In this document: in pieces, positions 25,150-34,500 of the stretch | Layout: each line of letters starts with the position of its first letter | Numbering within the stretch: position 1 is the stretch's first letter | Source of the DNA: Bacillota bacterium | GTDB taxonomy: Bacteria > Bacillota > Limnochordia > Darwinibacteriales > Darwinibacteriaceae | NCBI GenBank assembly: GCA_029776155.1 | Contig: JAKOTU010000084.1 | Location: 1 to 47,104 of the forward strand | Length of the DNA: 47,104 nucleotides | Direction of reading: 5' to 3' | The notes under the pieces: model-generated | The model's input: the letters and a program-made list of their open reading frames with translations, nothing else | What the model was told of the DNA's origin: nothing | The model's database searches: none | Position numbers and translations under genes: made by a program

Positions 25150-26094
25150 ATGAAATACAGGAGATTGGGCCGTTCGGGCCTCAAGGTTAGTGAGATTTCC
25201 CTGGGCAGTTGGCTCACCTACGGCAAGACCGTGGATGAAGACCTTGCGGTGAAGACCATCCGCCGCGCCTATGAGCTGGGGATCAACTCCTTTGATTCTG
25301 CCAACGTGTACGAGCGGGGTGAGGGGGAGCGGGTGATGGCCAAGGCGCTGCGCATCTTCCCCCGGGAGTCGTATATTATCACCACCAAAGCGTTTTGGCC
25401 CATGGGGGACGGCCCCAACGACCGGGGCTTGTCCCGCAAGCACGTGTTCGAACAGCTGCACGCCAGCCTCAAGCGCATGGAACTGGATTACGTGGATATC
25501 TTCTACTGCCACCGTTATGATCCGGAAACTCCTGTGGAAGAAACCCTGCGCACCATTGATGACCTGGTGCGCCAGGGTAAGGTGCTCTACGTGGGCGTTA
25601 GCCAGTGGACCGCCGCCCAAATCGAAGAAGCGGTGCGGGTAGCCGACCGCTACCTGTTGGATCGGATTGTGGTGCATCAGCCGGCGTACAACATGCTCAA
25701 CCGCTGGATCGAAGCGGAAGTGATTCCGGTATGCGAGAAGCACGGGATCGGCCAGATAGTGTTCTCGCCCCTGGCCCAAGGGCTGCTTACCGGCAAGTAC
25801 CGGGGCGGGCGCATCCCTGAAGGAAGCAGGGGGGCCAATCCAGAGATCAACCAGTGGATTCAGGAGCACATCGCCTCAGGGGTAATCAAGAAGGTGGATG
25901 CCCTCCAGGATTTGGCGGAAGAGGCTGGGCTCACCCTGGTGGAGCTGGCCCTGGCTTGGGTGCTCCGTCAGCCCAATGTGGCCAGCGCCTTAGTTGGTGC
26001 TTCCCGTCCGGAGCAGATCGAAGCCAATGTCAAAGCTGTGGATGTGGAACTGAGCCCCGAGCTTTTGGAGAAAATTGAACAGATTTTAGTGTGA
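25150..26094 (+). CDS. Aldo/keto reductase (Kv-beta/YrpG-like)
   Basis: A 314-residue TIM-barrel oxidoreductase. The catalytic tetrad is Asp49 and Tyr54 in FDSANVYERGEGE, Lys80 in IITTKAFW and His121 in FYCHRYDPETP. The NADPH-binding C-terminal end is ASALVGASRPEQIEANVKAV. The sequence resembles the Kv-channel beta-subunit branch, which reduces aldehydes and ketones. It starts 32 bases after the activase gene with AAAGGAG upstream, so the two are probably one operon and end at the terminator at 26101. The natural substrate is not evident. Confidence 0.92.
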   Translation: MKYRRLGRSGLKVSEISLGSWLTYGKTVDEDLAVKTIRRAYELGINSFDSANVYERGEGERVMAKALRIFPRESYIITTKAFWPMGDGPNDRGLSRKHVFEQLHASLKRMELDYVDIFYCHRYDPETPVEETLRTIDDLVRQGKVLYVGVSQWTAAQIEEAVRVADRYLLDRIVVHQPAYNMLNRWIEAEVIPVCEKHGIGQIVFSPLAQGLLTGKYRGGRIPEGSRGANPEINQWIQEHIASGVIKKVDALQDLAEEAGLTLVELALAWVLRQPNVASALVGASRPEQIEANVKAVDVELSPELLEKIEQILV

Positions 26095-26100
26095 GAAGAT

Positions 26101-26137
26101 AAAAGCCAGGATTCAGCCCGGTGCTGCCTGGCTTTTT
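26101..26137 (+). terminator. Rho-independent terminator after the aldo/keto reductase gene
   Basis: AAAAGCCAGG (26101-26110) and CCTGGCTTTT (26127-26136) form the stem around a 16-base loop, ending in TTTTTT. The remaining 170 bases up to the adaptor gene at 26307 hold no gene that I can support and no clear promoter. Confidence 0.88.
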
Positions 26138-26306
26138 TGCTTGCCAAGGGAAGGGAAAATGGTTTCTCCCAGTTACCCCAGGCCGCGAGGAATCGTCGTT
26201 AGCTCGGAGAAGTCTGTGGCAGCGCAGCCAGCGCCCCGCATCCAGCAATTCACAACAGGAACGGTGTTCAGTCTCACGAAAGTTAATCCGGAGGAGGGTC
26301 ACAGCA

Positions 26307-27614
26307 ATGAGCGAATCAATTCTTCCGGAACGGCTCCGGAATCAGCCCCAAAAGCGAAAAACGCCGGCAAGGATGCGGCAGCTCAGTTTAGCCCTCTTTA
26401 CTGTGGCTGTCATCGCGGCCATTGCCTACGGAGCCTACTATTTTTTCATGCCCAAACAAGAAAACTTCGTGCTCAACTTCTACACCTACGCCTCCGTGGG
26501 CATGCAGGACTTTTTGGAGACCCTCACGGTAAAGGGGACAGTCATCCCCCAGCAGGTGGCGGTCATTGCCCCCAAAGTGGGCGGGACTATTGAAGAGGTC
26601 TATGTCCAGGAAGGCCAGGATGTGGCGGCAGGTGAGCCCCTGCTCCGCCTGTATTCAGCAGAGATTGTGCAGGAGAAAAACCAAGCAGAAACGGAGCTGA
26701 GCGAAGCCCGGGCCAAGCTGGCGGAAACGGGGATCCTGCAGGAAAGGGAGCTGGAGGCAGGCCGCTTGAAGGTGCTGGAGGCCCAGGAGAGGCTGGCCGC
26801 TGCTGAAAAGGATTTAGAGCTGCACAAGCTCCTGTACGAGTACGGCACCATTCCCCGCATAGAACTGGAGCGGGCAGAACAGGCGGTGGAAGCAGCCAAA
26901 CGCCAGGTCACCCAGGGCGAATGGGAACTGGAGCTGTTGGTGCGCAAGCACGAAGCGGATCTAGCCGCCATTGAAAAGACTATCGCCATCAATGAAGAGA
27001 AGGTGGCCAAGGCTCAGGAAAGAATCGAGCAGTTTCTTGTTAGGGCCGAGTTTGACGGGCGTATTCTCTCCTTGAAGCTGCCCAACAACAGGGTGGTCGC
27101 TGCCCACCAGGAGCTGGGCGAACTGGCGAACCTTACCCGCCAGGTGGTGGAACTGCAGGTTCCCCCCGGCCAGACCGAACGCTTTGGGGTGGGCACCCCG
27201 GTTACGGTGAGTCTGGGCCAGGCGGAGTACGCGGGGGAAGTATCCTACATCGCCCCCCAGGCTAAGCAGGGCACAGATGGGCCCACGGTGCTGGTGCGGG
27301 TGGATTTTGTAGAGGAGGTACCCCAGCTGCGTCCCAACAGCTCGGTGACGGCCAACATCCACCTCCAGGTACATGCGGACAGCTTGTACCTGCCCCGGGG
27401 TGCGTACTTAAGCAGCGGGCAGCAGCTTTTTGTGTATGTGATTGACGGCAAGCGGGCTGTAAAACGGGAAGTGCAGTTTGGACTCCTCCAGGGCAACAGC
27501 GTTCAGATCCTGCGCGGTCTGGAGCTGGGCGAACGGGTGATCATCAGCTCCTACGATTCCTTCCGCCACCTGGATGAGATCCAAATTCTGCCTGAGGGAG
27601 GTCATGCCCTGTGA
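26307..27614 (+). CDS. Efflux adaptor (HlyD/MacA-type membrane fusion protein)
   Basis: A 435-residue protein. ATG 26307 is chosen because AGGAGG (26292-26297) lies nine bases upstream; the frame upstream of it shows no protein-like features. One membrane helix lies at about residues 28-47. The first half of a lipoyl-like barrel (VAVIAPKVGGTIEEVYVQEGQDVAAGEPLL) is followed by a long alpha-helical hairpin of coiled coil, the second half (FDGRILSLKL) and beta-barrel regions. Such adaptors bridge an inner-membrane transporter and a TolC channel. It opens a six-gene exporter operon; its stop overlaps the ATPase start by four bases. Confidence 0.9.
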   Translation: MSESILPERLRNQPQKRKTPARMRQLSLALFTVAVIAAIAYGAYYFFMPKQENFVLNFYTYASVGMQDFLETLTVKGTVIPQQVAVIAPKVGGTIEEVYVQEGQDVAAGEPLLRLYSAEIVQEKNQAETELSEARAKLAETGILQERELEAGRLKVLEAQERLAAAEKDLELHKLLYEYGTIPRIELERAEQAVEAAKRQVTQGEWELELLVRKHEADLAAIEKTIAINEEKVAKAQERIEQFLVRAEFDGRILSLKLPNNRVVAAHQELGELANLTRQVVELQVPPGQTERFGVGTPVTVSLGQAEYAGEVSYIAPQAKQGTDGPTVLVRVDFVEEVPQLRPNSSVTANIHLQVHADSLYLPRGAYLSSGQQLFVYVIDGKRAVKREVQFGLLQGNSVQILRGLELGERVIISSYDSFRHLDEIQILPEGGHAL

Positions 27615-28306
27615 TTCGGCTGCAGAAGATCGTGAAGGAGTACAACATGGGTGATGTGGTGGTCCGGGCCTTGGACGGAGTGGATGTGGAGATCCAGCGG
27701 GGCGAGTTTGTGTCCATAATGGGCCCATCAGGCTCGGGAAAATCCACCCTGCTGAACATTTTGGGGGTGCTGGATCAGCCCAGCAGCGGCGCCTACTACT
27801 TGGAGAACGTGGATATCACCCAGCTGCGCGATGGGGAACTGGCCAAGATTCGCAACCAGCACTTCGGTTTCATCTTCCAAGCCTACAACTTGTTCCCCGA
27901 GCTCACCGCCTTGGAGAATGTGATGGTGCCCTTGATGTACGCGGGTAGGCCCAGGCGGGAGCGGCGGGAGCGGGCAGAAGAGCTTTTGGCCAGGGTGGGG
28001 ATGGAGCACAGGCTGCATCACCTGCCCGCCCAGCTTTCCGGCGGTGAACAGCAGCGGGTGGCCATCGCCCGGGCCCTGGCCAACAACCCCACGCTCCTTT
28101 TGGCCGATGAGCCCACGGGCAATTTAGCCACCGATCAGGGGGCCGAGATCATGGGCATTCTCCAAGAACTCAACCGCCAGGGGACAACCGTGGTGATTGT
28201 CACCCACGATCCCTCGATCACTGCTTACGGCAGACGCCTGCTACGTCTGCGCGACGGTAGGATCATTTCCGATCAAGCTGTTGAACAAGGGGCCCTAGAG
28301 GCTTAA
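27611..28306 (+). CDS. ABC transporter ATP-binding protein (MacB/LolD type)
   Basis: A 231-residue ATPase starting at GTG 27611 within the adaptor stop (GTGA). Walker A is GPSGSGKST, the signature [15 protein letters not shown], Walker [13 protein letters not shown] and the H-loop VTHDPS. The ADEPTGNL form is typical of the MacB/LolD/FtsE group, whose mechanotransmission permeases are present downstream at 30739 and 32045. It would drive the exporter from the cytoplasmic side. In MacB proper the ATPase is fused to the permease; here it is separate. Confidence 0.95.
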   Translation: MIRLQKIVKEYNMGDVVVRALDGVDVEIQRGEFVSIMGPSGSGKSTLLNILGVLDQPSSGAYYLENVDITQLRDGELAKIRNQHFGFIFQAYNLFPELTALENVMVPLMYAGRPRRERRERAEELLARVGMEHRLHHLPAQLSGGEQQRVAIARALANNPTLLLADEPTGNLATDQGAEIMGILQELNRQGTTVVIVTHDPSITAYGRRLLRLRDGRIISDQAVEQGALEA

Positions 28307-28320
28307 AGGAGGAGCCATGC

Positions 28321-29385
28321 ATGGGTAAGAACGTAGGTTTTGTGCTGCTGGTGGTGCTGTTATGCCTGCAGGTAAGCTTGGGAGCTACCGCCCAGGAGCC
28401 TTTGGAGCTGACGGTGGACAGGGCCACAGAGTTGGCCTTGGCGCACAATCTCAGCTACCGCGTGGCCACTTTGGACTGGGAAGCCGCCAAGGCAAACCTG
28501 GAGCGGGCCCGGATTGTGGGCGATGCCGACATGCTGCGGGAAGCGGAGAAGCTGTGGGAGCAGGCCCAGAAGACCTACGCCGAGCGGACCCAGGAGCTGA
28601 AAGATGCGGTGCGCACCAGCTATCAGGAGCTGCTCCAGAGCGAAGAGGCGGTGGAAAACGCCAGGCTGGCCCGGGAGCGGGCCGAAAACCAGCTGATCAT
28701 GGATGAGAACAAGTTCAAAGCGGGGCTGCTCTCATCTTTGGATATTGAACGTTCCCGCAACAGCCTCTATGATGCTGAGCACCGCTACGAGTGGGCTAGG
28801 ATCGAGCTGGACACCAAACGCATGCAGTTTAACGAGCTTTTGGGGCTGCCCCTGGATACGGAGGTTGTCCTGACTGAACGGCTCCTGTTGTCCTTTGTAC
28901 CCTTTGGGTGGGAGCTGGCCGAGTGTTATGAGCTGGCCCTGGCCTTGGATGCCGGCGTGCTTAAGGCCAAAGAGGCCTTAACCAAGGCCCAGGAAGCGGT
29001 AACTGCTGCCCAGAGCCCCTTCACCCCCCGGGTGGAGCTGGAAGAAGCGCTCAGGAACGAGGAAAAGGCCAGGATTCAGCTGCAGCAGGCGGAACAAGCC
29101 CTTTACTTCAAAATCCGCGCAGATTACTATGCGCTTTTAGATCAGGTCCATGCCCTGGAAATGGCCCAGCGCAGCATTGAGCTGGAACGCAAGGCCCTGC
29201 AGGCGGAACAGACCAAATACGCCGCGGGCGTGATCAGCAATGCGGAAATCGTGGCCAAACAGGAACAGCTGGCCAAGTTGGAACAGGAATACAGCGCCCG
29301 CCTGCTGCAGTACAGCTTGGCAAGGCTGAAACTACTCCAGGCCATGGGCAAACAAGAAGAATCGGGTGAAAACCATGAAAACTAG
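28321..29385 (+). CDS. TolC-family-like protein, apparently without barrel strands
   Basis: A 354-residue exported protein. ATG 28321 has AGGAGG seven bases upstream. A signal peptide (residues 1-24, ending at ATAQ) precedes the TolC-type opening LELTVDRATELALAHNLSYRVA. The rest is almost wholly helical: two long heptad-like coiled-coil regions with the duplicated TolC pattern (NKFKAGLLSSLDIERSRNSL; TKYAAGVISNAEIVAKQEQL). I see no stretches like the membrane beta strands that outer-membrane TolC proteins carry, and it is short for the family. It may be a channel-domain subunit acting with the second TolC-like protein that follows. That role is inferred. Confidence 0.82.
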   Translation: MGKNVGFVLLVVLLCLQVSLGATAQEPLELTVDRATELALAHNLSYRVATLDWEAAKANLERARIVGDADMLREAEKLWEQAQKTYAERTQELKDAVRTSYQELLQSEEAVENARLARERAENQLIMDENKFKAGLLSSLDIERSRNSLYDAEHRYEWARIELDTKRMQFNELLGLPLDTEVVLTERLLLSFVPFGWELAECYELALALDAGVLKAKEALTKAQEAVTAAQSPFTPRVELEEALRNEEKARIQLQQAEQALYFKIRADYYALLDQVHALEMAQRSIELERKALQAEQTKYAAGVISNAEIVAKQEQLAKLEQEYSARLLQYSLARLKLLQAMGKQEESGENHEN

Positions 29386-30727
29386 GCTGCGGCTGTGGGC
29401 AGGGGCCTTGCTGTTCTTTCTAGCCTTGGGCAGCTCCCAAGCCGGGGCGGGCGCCGCCCAGCCCTTAACCTTGGCGGAAGCACTCCAGACAGCCCTGGAG
29501 CACAATACAAGTTATGCCCTGTTTCTTTGGGAGCAGGAGTTGGCGCAGGGGCGGGAGATACTCAAGAAGCATCCAGAAGTGGAGGCCGCTGTGCAGCCCG
29601 GGCAGCTGCAAGATGGCCAATGGCTGGGCTCAGGCGGGGCCGTGACCATTAAGGTTCCCCTGGGCCGGCACCTCGATCTAGCGGGGGCGCTGGGCGTGAG
29701 TTTGGATGGGCAGGGCTTGGAGGTGCAGCCTTCGGGTTCACTGAGCCTGCAGTACGACTTTTTTGCCCTGCCCCCAGATGAAGCGCCCCTGCTCTCGGCT
29801 GAGGAAGCCCTGCAGCGGGAGATTAATGGGCTGGTGCTGCAGGTGGTTGATCTGCTCATGGGTCTGCGCCAGGCCATGGACAGACGGGACTATGCCCAGG
29901 CTGTCTTGGGCCATATCCAAGCCAAGCTGGCCGCGGCCCAGAAGACTCCGGGCTTTGACGATCTGGAACTCCGCCGGGAGCTGCGCAGCCAGATGGCAGC
30001 CGTGGCCGCCTTGGAAGAAGAGGTGATCCAGCTGCAGCCGCAGCTGGGCACCGTTTTGGGTTTGACTGGGAGAGCCGTGCACAAGCCCCTGCTGGAAGTG
30101 CAGGTCTTGGCTGGGGAGCTTGGGGAGCAGGAAATCCAGGCAGAAGTGTTTGCCGCCAGTGTCGAGCTGCGCAGCGCCAGAAAAGCGCTGGAGCAGGCCC
30201 AGGCTAAACTGGATATGGAACGCAAGACCGGAGGCTGGAAACTGCGCGCCATAGGCAGTGTATCCCTCGGTCAGCTGCCCGGTGAACGGGGAGGAGCCCA
30301 GAAGCAGGAGGACCCGAGCCTAAGCTGGAATCTGGGGCTTACCGCCTCCAAGACCCTTTATCCCCAGAAAATAGTCCTGGAGGAGCTGGAGCTGGCGGTG
30401 GCCAAGGCCGAGCATGAACTGGCGGTGCAGGAGAGCACCCTCCTGGGCGCGCTGCGCGGGAGAGTGCAGGCCATCCGCTCAGCCCAGAACCTAGTTGAGT
30501 CCCAGGGAGAGCTGCTGCGGGCGGCGGAAGAAGATTTGGAACTGCGCCAGCGGCAGTACGCCGCAGGGCTGGTGACCGAACTGCAGGTTGAGGAAGCGCG
30601 GCTCGCCTTGGAAAAAGCCCAGATGGAATATTTCCACCAGCAGCTGGCCTACGCCCGCAGCGTGCTGGATCTGTGGGCCCTGTGCGGCCGCAGGCTGCAG
30701 GACGCGGTTTATGAGGTTGTCCGCTAG
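29375..30727 (+). CDS. TolC-family outer-membrane-efflux-like protein
   Basis: A 450-residue exported protein whose start overlaps the preceding gene by 11 bases. ATG 29375 is preferred to GTG 29366 because GGGTGA precedes it; the choice changes three residues. A signal peptide (about residues 1-29) precedes PLTLAEALQTALEHNTSYAL. Two regions rich in alternating polar/hydrophobic residues (GAVTIKVPLGRHLDL to SGSLSLQYDFF; LRAIGSVSLGQLP to LSWNLGLTASKTL) could be the barrel strands, set between coiled-coil helices ending with RQYAAGLVTELQVEEARLAL. With its neighbour it would form the exit duct of the exporter. TolC-like proteins imply an outer membrane or other outer layer. Confidence 0.85.
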   Translation: MKTRLRLWAGALLFFLALGSSQAGAGAAQPLTLAEALQTALEHNTSYALFLWEQELAQGREILKKHPEVEAAVQPGQLQDGQWLGSGGAVTIKVPLGRHLDLAGALGVSLDGQGLEVQPSGSLSLQYDFFALPPDEAPLLSAEEALQREINGLVLQVVDLLMGLRQAMDRRDYAQAVLGHIQAKLAAAQKTPGFDDLELRRELRSQMAAVAALEEEVIQLQPQLGTVLGLTGRAVHKPLLEVQVLAGELGEQEIQAEVFAASVELRSARKALEQAQAKLDMERKTGGWKLRAIGSVSLGQLPGERGGAQKQEDPSLSWNLGLTASKTLYPQKIVLEELELAVAKAEHELAVQESTLLGALRGRVQAIRSAQNLVESQGELLRAAEEDLELRQRQYAAGLVTELQVEEARLALEKAQMEYFHQQLAYARSVLDLWALCGRRLQDAVYEVVR

Positions 30728-30738
30728 GAGGTGCTCAA

Positions 30739-32028
30739 GTGTCGTTACTGGATCAGTTAAAGTGGTCCCTGCGCCACTCCAAGCGTCAGTTCTTAGAATC
30801 CCTGCTGGTCATTGTGGCCATTGGGCTGGGGATTGGGGTGATTATCACCACTTTAACCATTTTCATCCGTTTGGGCGACGAGTACGGGCGGCTCCGGAAG
30901 ATGGATTACTTCCGCACCTTGGAGATTCTGGGCCGGGGTGAGTCGTCCCAGTGGCAGTCTGCCCCCATCACCCTTTTGGGCAGCAGCTTCGCTGAAGTGG
31001 CCTGGAATGCGGATCTAAAGGAAATCCTGGAGCTGGACAGCCAACTGCCCCCGCACATGCATGCCTATGTGGAGCTGGCCTGGGTGGCCACCACCGACCT
31101 ACTGCCCCAGGAAGAGGGGAAAGAAGATGAGTTCTGGTACGGGTTCCGGGGCAATGAGATTTACCTGTCGGGCACCGTTCCCTCCTTTTTTGCCTTCCAG
31201 AACGCCCAGCCGGCCAAGGGCAGCTTCTTTTTAGTCGAGGATGTGCGGAAGGGCAGCCGGGTGCTGGTGCTCACCGACAAACTAGCCAGGGATCTCTTTG
31301 GCGAGGAGGACCCCATCGGCCGCATCGTTCCCTTGGAGTTCGGTGACGGGGAACCGGTGGATTTTACCGTAATCGGGGTAATCCCTGAAGAAGAGGATGA
31401 CTACGCCATACTCAGCGGCAGCCGCACCGCCTGGACGCCCGTTTCAGTCCTTCCCACCTACCGCGGTGGTCCCGACGGCACCAGGTTCTACAACATCTAC
31501 GTGGGCCTGGATACGGGGGTGGATTTGGCTGCCGCGGTGGATTTGGTGCGTCGGGAAGCGGAGCTTATATGGGGGGAAGGGGCGGTAGATGTGCGCAACC
31601 CCCTGGACAGCTGGCGGGAATCCATGAAGCAGGTGCAGCGCTATGCTTTCCTCATAGGCATGCTGGCTTCAGTGGGGCTGTTGATCGCCGTGATCAATAT
31701 CCTCAATCTCATGCTGGCTCGGCTGCTGAAGCGCACCAAATCCATCGGCCTGTCCATGGCCCTGGGCAGTTCCCGGGGGCAGGTGTTCCGCCAGTTTATG
31801 CTGGAGGCAGTCGTCTTAGGCTTGGCCGGCGCTTTGTTGGGCATAGTACTCTCCTTTGCCTTCTCTGAAGTGGTGAAGGCAGAATACGGGGAGCTGGCCA
31901 CCGGCGGACTGGGCATCCGGTTGGCCTTGGGGATTGGCCTGGGCTTGTTAATCAGTCTCTTTTTCGGGGTCTATCCGGCTTATCAGGGTTCCCGCATCAA
32001 CCCCGTGGATGCCCTGAGGATCGATTGA
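30739..32028 (+). CDS. MacB/FtsX-type ABC permease, first of two
   Basis: A 429-residue permease starting at GTG 30739 behind AGGAGG. One N-terminal helix (about residues 20-42) is followed by a large extracytoplasmic domain of about 270 residues (MacB_PCD type) and a C-terminal FtsX domain with three helices, containing RTKSIGLSMALGSSRGQVFRQF, the conserved coupling segment, and ending NPVDALRID. Such permeases transmit ATP-driven motion to the periplasmic side instead of moving substrate through the membrane. It pairs with the ATPase at 27611 and probably forms a heterodimer with the permease that follows. Confidence 0.92.
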   Translation: MSLLDQLKWSLRHSKRQFLESLLVIVAIGLGIGVIITTLTIFIRLGDEYGRLRKMDYFRTLEILGRGESSQWQSAPITLLGSSFAEVAWNADLKEILELDSQLPPHMHAYVELAWVATTDLLPQEEGKEDEFWYGFRGNEIYLSGTVPSFFAFQNAQPAKGSFFLVEDVRKGSRVLVLTDKLARDLFGEEDPIGRIVPLEFGDGEPVDFTVIGVIPEEEDDYAILSGSRTAWTPVSVLPTYRGGPDGTRFYNIYVGLDTGVDLAAAVDLVRREAELIWGEGAVDVRNPLDSWRESMKQVQRYAFLIGMLASVGLLIAVINILNLMLARLLKRTKSIGLSMALGSSRGQVFRQFMLEAVVLGLAGALLGIVLSFAFSEVVKAEYGELATGGLGIRLALGIGLGLLISLFFGVYPAYQGSRINPVDALRID

Positions 32029-32044
32029 GGAGGGGAAGGGCAGG

Positions 32045-33298
32045 ATGCTGGAAACACTGAGTTTTACTCTGCGCATCATCAAAAAACGGCCCCTGCGTTC
32101 GCTGCTCACTTTTCTGCAGGTGGGTCTGGGAGTGTGGATCGTGGCCATCATCTTGTCCCTCAACCTTGGCACCAGCGGCAGCATAGCTGCCCTGCACAGC
32201 ACCTATGGCAACAGCTTGGCCAAGATTACGGTGTCCAGGTTTGATGACTTTGAGGGACAGCGGGTGATGGTGGCAGCCACCAACAACCTCCGCTACGAGG
32301 ATCTGGCCAGACTCCAAGAGAGCGACTACATTGAAAAGGCCTTTATTTTTCAGGAACTGTGGCTGCAGCGGATTAGGGTCGGGGGTGCCGTCTATTCGGT
32401 GCAGCTGGCGGCCGAGACTACCGCGGACTACGCGGCGGCCGTTGGGCTGGAGCTGGTGGAAGGTCAGTTCTTCACCAAAGCAGATGAAGAACAGCAAAAC
32501 CGGGTGGTTTTAATTTCTGATGTGGTGGCCAAACAGCTCTTCCCCAATCAGAGGGCCCTGGGCCAGATTATTGATCTGGGCGACTTTGGGGAAGGGAGCA
32601 GGGAGTTCGAGGTTATTGGTGTTTACAAGCAACAGTCGCCCCTGCTGGATCTGTTCATCAGCGAGGCGTACCTCCTCTATCCCTTGGGCACCACGGGGGT
32701 GTCCTTTTCCCTGGATGACTTTGAACCCACCTATCAGAACATCTACATCAAGTCCCAGCCGGGCAAGATTTATGAAGCGGTGGAAGATGCCCGCATTCTG
32801 CTGGCCCACCGGTCCTTGGATGATCTGGAGGTAAACGGGCAGTATCTGCACGAATCGACCCGCTGGATGGCGGACCAGGTCAACACCATGGGCTTTTTCC
32901 TTGGGGCCTTTGCCTTCATCGCGGTGGTGGTGAGTGCCATCGGCATCCTCAGCATCATGTTGGTGAGCGTGGTGGAGCGCACCAGGGAAATCGGCCTGCG
33001 CCAAGCTTTGGGTGCCTCCAAGCGTTCGATTATTGGGCAGATCCTCAATGAATCTTTGGTGTTCTCCTTGGGCGGGTCCATTTTGGGGCTCCTAGCCGCG
33101 CTGGCCACGGCGCGCAGTATGCTCAGCGCGATTGTGGAGGAGATCATGTACAGACAGTTCTCCAACATCCAGGGGCTCAACCCCCTCGCCGCTGCCCTGG
33201 CGGCACTGATAGCTGTGCTCATGGGCCAGCTGTTCGCTTTGTACCCCGCCTGGCAGGCCGCGCATATGGCCCCTGTGGATGCCTTGAGGGAGGGCTGA
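32045..33298 (+). CDS. MacB/FtsX-type ABC permease, second of two
   Basis: A 417-residue permease with the same layout as the one upstream: an N-terminal helix (RSLLTFLQVGLGVWIVAIILSL, given as two parts RSLLTFLQVG and LGVWIVAIILSL), an extracytoplasmic domain and a C-terminal FtsX domain with ERTREIGLRQALGASKRSIIGQ and the ending APVDALREG. It starts 16 bases after the first permease. The two are clearly different in sequence, which suggests a heterodimer. It closes the exporter operon; no clear terminator is seen before the pot promoter. Confidence 0.9.
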   Translation: MLETLSFTLRIIKKRPLRSLLTFLQVGLGVWIVAIILSLNLGTSGSIAALHSTYGNSLAKITVSRFDDFEGQRVMVAATNNLRYEDLARLQESDYIEKAFIFQELWLQRIRVGGAVYSVQLAAETTADYAAAVGLELVEGQFFTKADEEQQNRVVLISDVVAKQLFPNQRALGQIIDLGDFGEGSREFEVIGVYKQQSPLLDLFISEAYLLYPLGTTGVSFSLDDFEPTYQNIYIKSQPGKIYEAVEDARILLAHRSLDDLEVNGQYLHESTRWMADQVNTMGFFLGAFAFIAVVVSAIGILSIMLVSVVERTREIGLRQALGASKRSIIGQILNESLVFSLGGSILGLLAALATARSMLSAIVEEIMYRQFSNIQGLNPLAAALAALIAVLMGQLFALYPAWQAAHMAPVDALREG

Positions 33299-33316
33299 GA
33301 AAACCTGCTCCGGGCT

Positions 33317-33345
33317 TTGACATCGCGCCGTAACTCAACTATACT
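33317..33345 (+). promoter_or_regulatory. Promoter of the potABCD operon
   Basis: TTGACA (33317-33322) and TATACT (33340-33345) are separated by 17 bases, almost the full housekeeping consensus. The leader to the first start codon is only about 40 bases, so there is no room for a riboswitch. Confidence 0.88.
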
Positions 33346-33392
33346 GAGCTTAAAGGTTCTCTTTTGAGTATGCGCGGGGAAGGAAGTTGTCT

Positions 33393-34499
33393 GTGAAGCA
33401 GCCACTACTCGCTTTGGTCAAGTTGAATAAGTACTACGGCGATGTTCATGTCCTGAAGGATATCTCCTTTACCATCAATGAAGGTGAGTTCCTCACGTTG
33501 CTCGGCCCGTCGGGCTGCGGCAAAACCACTCTGCTGCGCTGCATTGCCGGGTTGGAGCGGATTCAATCCGGCGATATTCTGCTCAACGGTACCTCCATCA
33601 AGGATCTGGCTCCCAATAAGCGCAACGTGAACACGGTCTTCCAAAACTACGCCCTGTTCCCCCATCTCAACGTTTACGACAATATAGCCTACGGCCCGCG
33701 CATGAAGAGGTCCCTGAGCGAGGCAGAGCTGAGAAACAGAGTCGGCCAGGTGCTGGAGCTGGTGCAGATGTCCGGCTATGAAAAGCGCATGCCCCACCAG
33801 CTCTCTGGAGGGCAGCGGCAGCGCATCGCCATTGCCCGCGCGCTCATCAACGAGCCGGCCATACTGCTTTTGGACGAACCCTTGGGTGCTTTGGACCTGA
33901 AGCTGCGCAAGCATATGCAGACCGAACTGTCCCGCCTACAGCGCAAGACGGGCACCACTTTCGTTTACGTCACCCATGACCAGGAGGAAGCCCTGAACAT
34001 GTCTGACCGCATAGTGGTCATCGATCAGGGGCGCATCCAGCAGCTAGGCAGCCCCAGGGAGATCTACAGCAATCCAGCGAACCTGTTCGTGACCAGTTTT
34101 ATCGGCGACCGCAATATCTTCCCCGTGACAGTGTTGGAGATTGGGGAAGAGCACTCCAAGGTGCGTGTGGGCGAGAATGTGGTGCAGGTGCGCCATTCCC
34201 ATGCCGGGCGGGCTGCCCTGCAGGTTGGGGAAGAGGCGGTCTTGGCCATTTTAATGGATAAAATGATCGTTTCCTGCGCACCGGTGGAGAATGCCCTGCG
34301 GGGAGAAGTGCTGTCCATCCACTATGCCGGGTCGCAGATCAGAATCGAAGTGCGGGTTGCGGACCGGATCCTCACCGTAGTGGAGTATCAGAAAATCGAC
34401 TGTGAATGCCAAACGGGCGATACTGTGTACATCTCTTGGGAAGAGAGCGGAGCACTGCTGCTTCCCCAGGAACCTGGGTGGGAAGAGAGAGGCTTGTAA
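33393..34499 (+). CDS. potA: Spermidine/putrescine ABC transporter ATP-binding protein
   Basis: A 368-residue ATPase. GTG 33393 is preferred, six bases after AGGAAG; a TTG at 33387 is the alternative and adds two residues. Walker A is GPSGCGKTT, the signature LSGGQRQRIAIARAL, Walker B LLLDEPLGALD and the H-loop VTHDQEEAL. The C-terminal 120 residues form the TOBE-type regulatory domain usual in PotA. It energises uptake of polyamines by PotB, PotC and PotD encoded next. The first gene of the operon has a strong promoter. Confidence 0.94.
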   Translation: MKQPLLALVKLNKYYGDVHVLKDISFTINEGEFLTLLGPSGCGKTTLLRCIAGLERIQSGDILLNGTSIKDLAPNKRNVNTVFQNYALFPHLNVYDNIAYGPRMKRSLSEAELRNRVGQVLELVQMSGYEKRMPHQLSGGQRQRIAIARALINEPAILLLDEPLGALDLKLRKHMQTELSRLQRKTGTTFVYVTHDQEEALNMSDRIVVIDQGRIQQLGSPREIYSNPANLFVTSFIGDRNIFPVTVLEIGEEHSKVRVGENVVQVRHSHAGRAALQVGEEAVLAILMDKMIVSCAPVENALRGEVLSIHYAGSQIRIEVRVADRILTVVEYQKIDCECQTGDTVYISWEESGALLLPQEPGWEERGL

Positions 34500-34500
34500 C

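Noticed and set aside
26121..26306. In-frame extension upstream of the adaptor gene
   Set aside because: It overlaps the terminator at 26101-26137 and reads as non-protein sequence, and a strong AGGAGG site precedes ATG 26307.
33346..33392. Possible riboswitch ahead of potA
   Set aside because: The predicted leader is about 40 bases with no stable fold, too short for a known riboswitch class.
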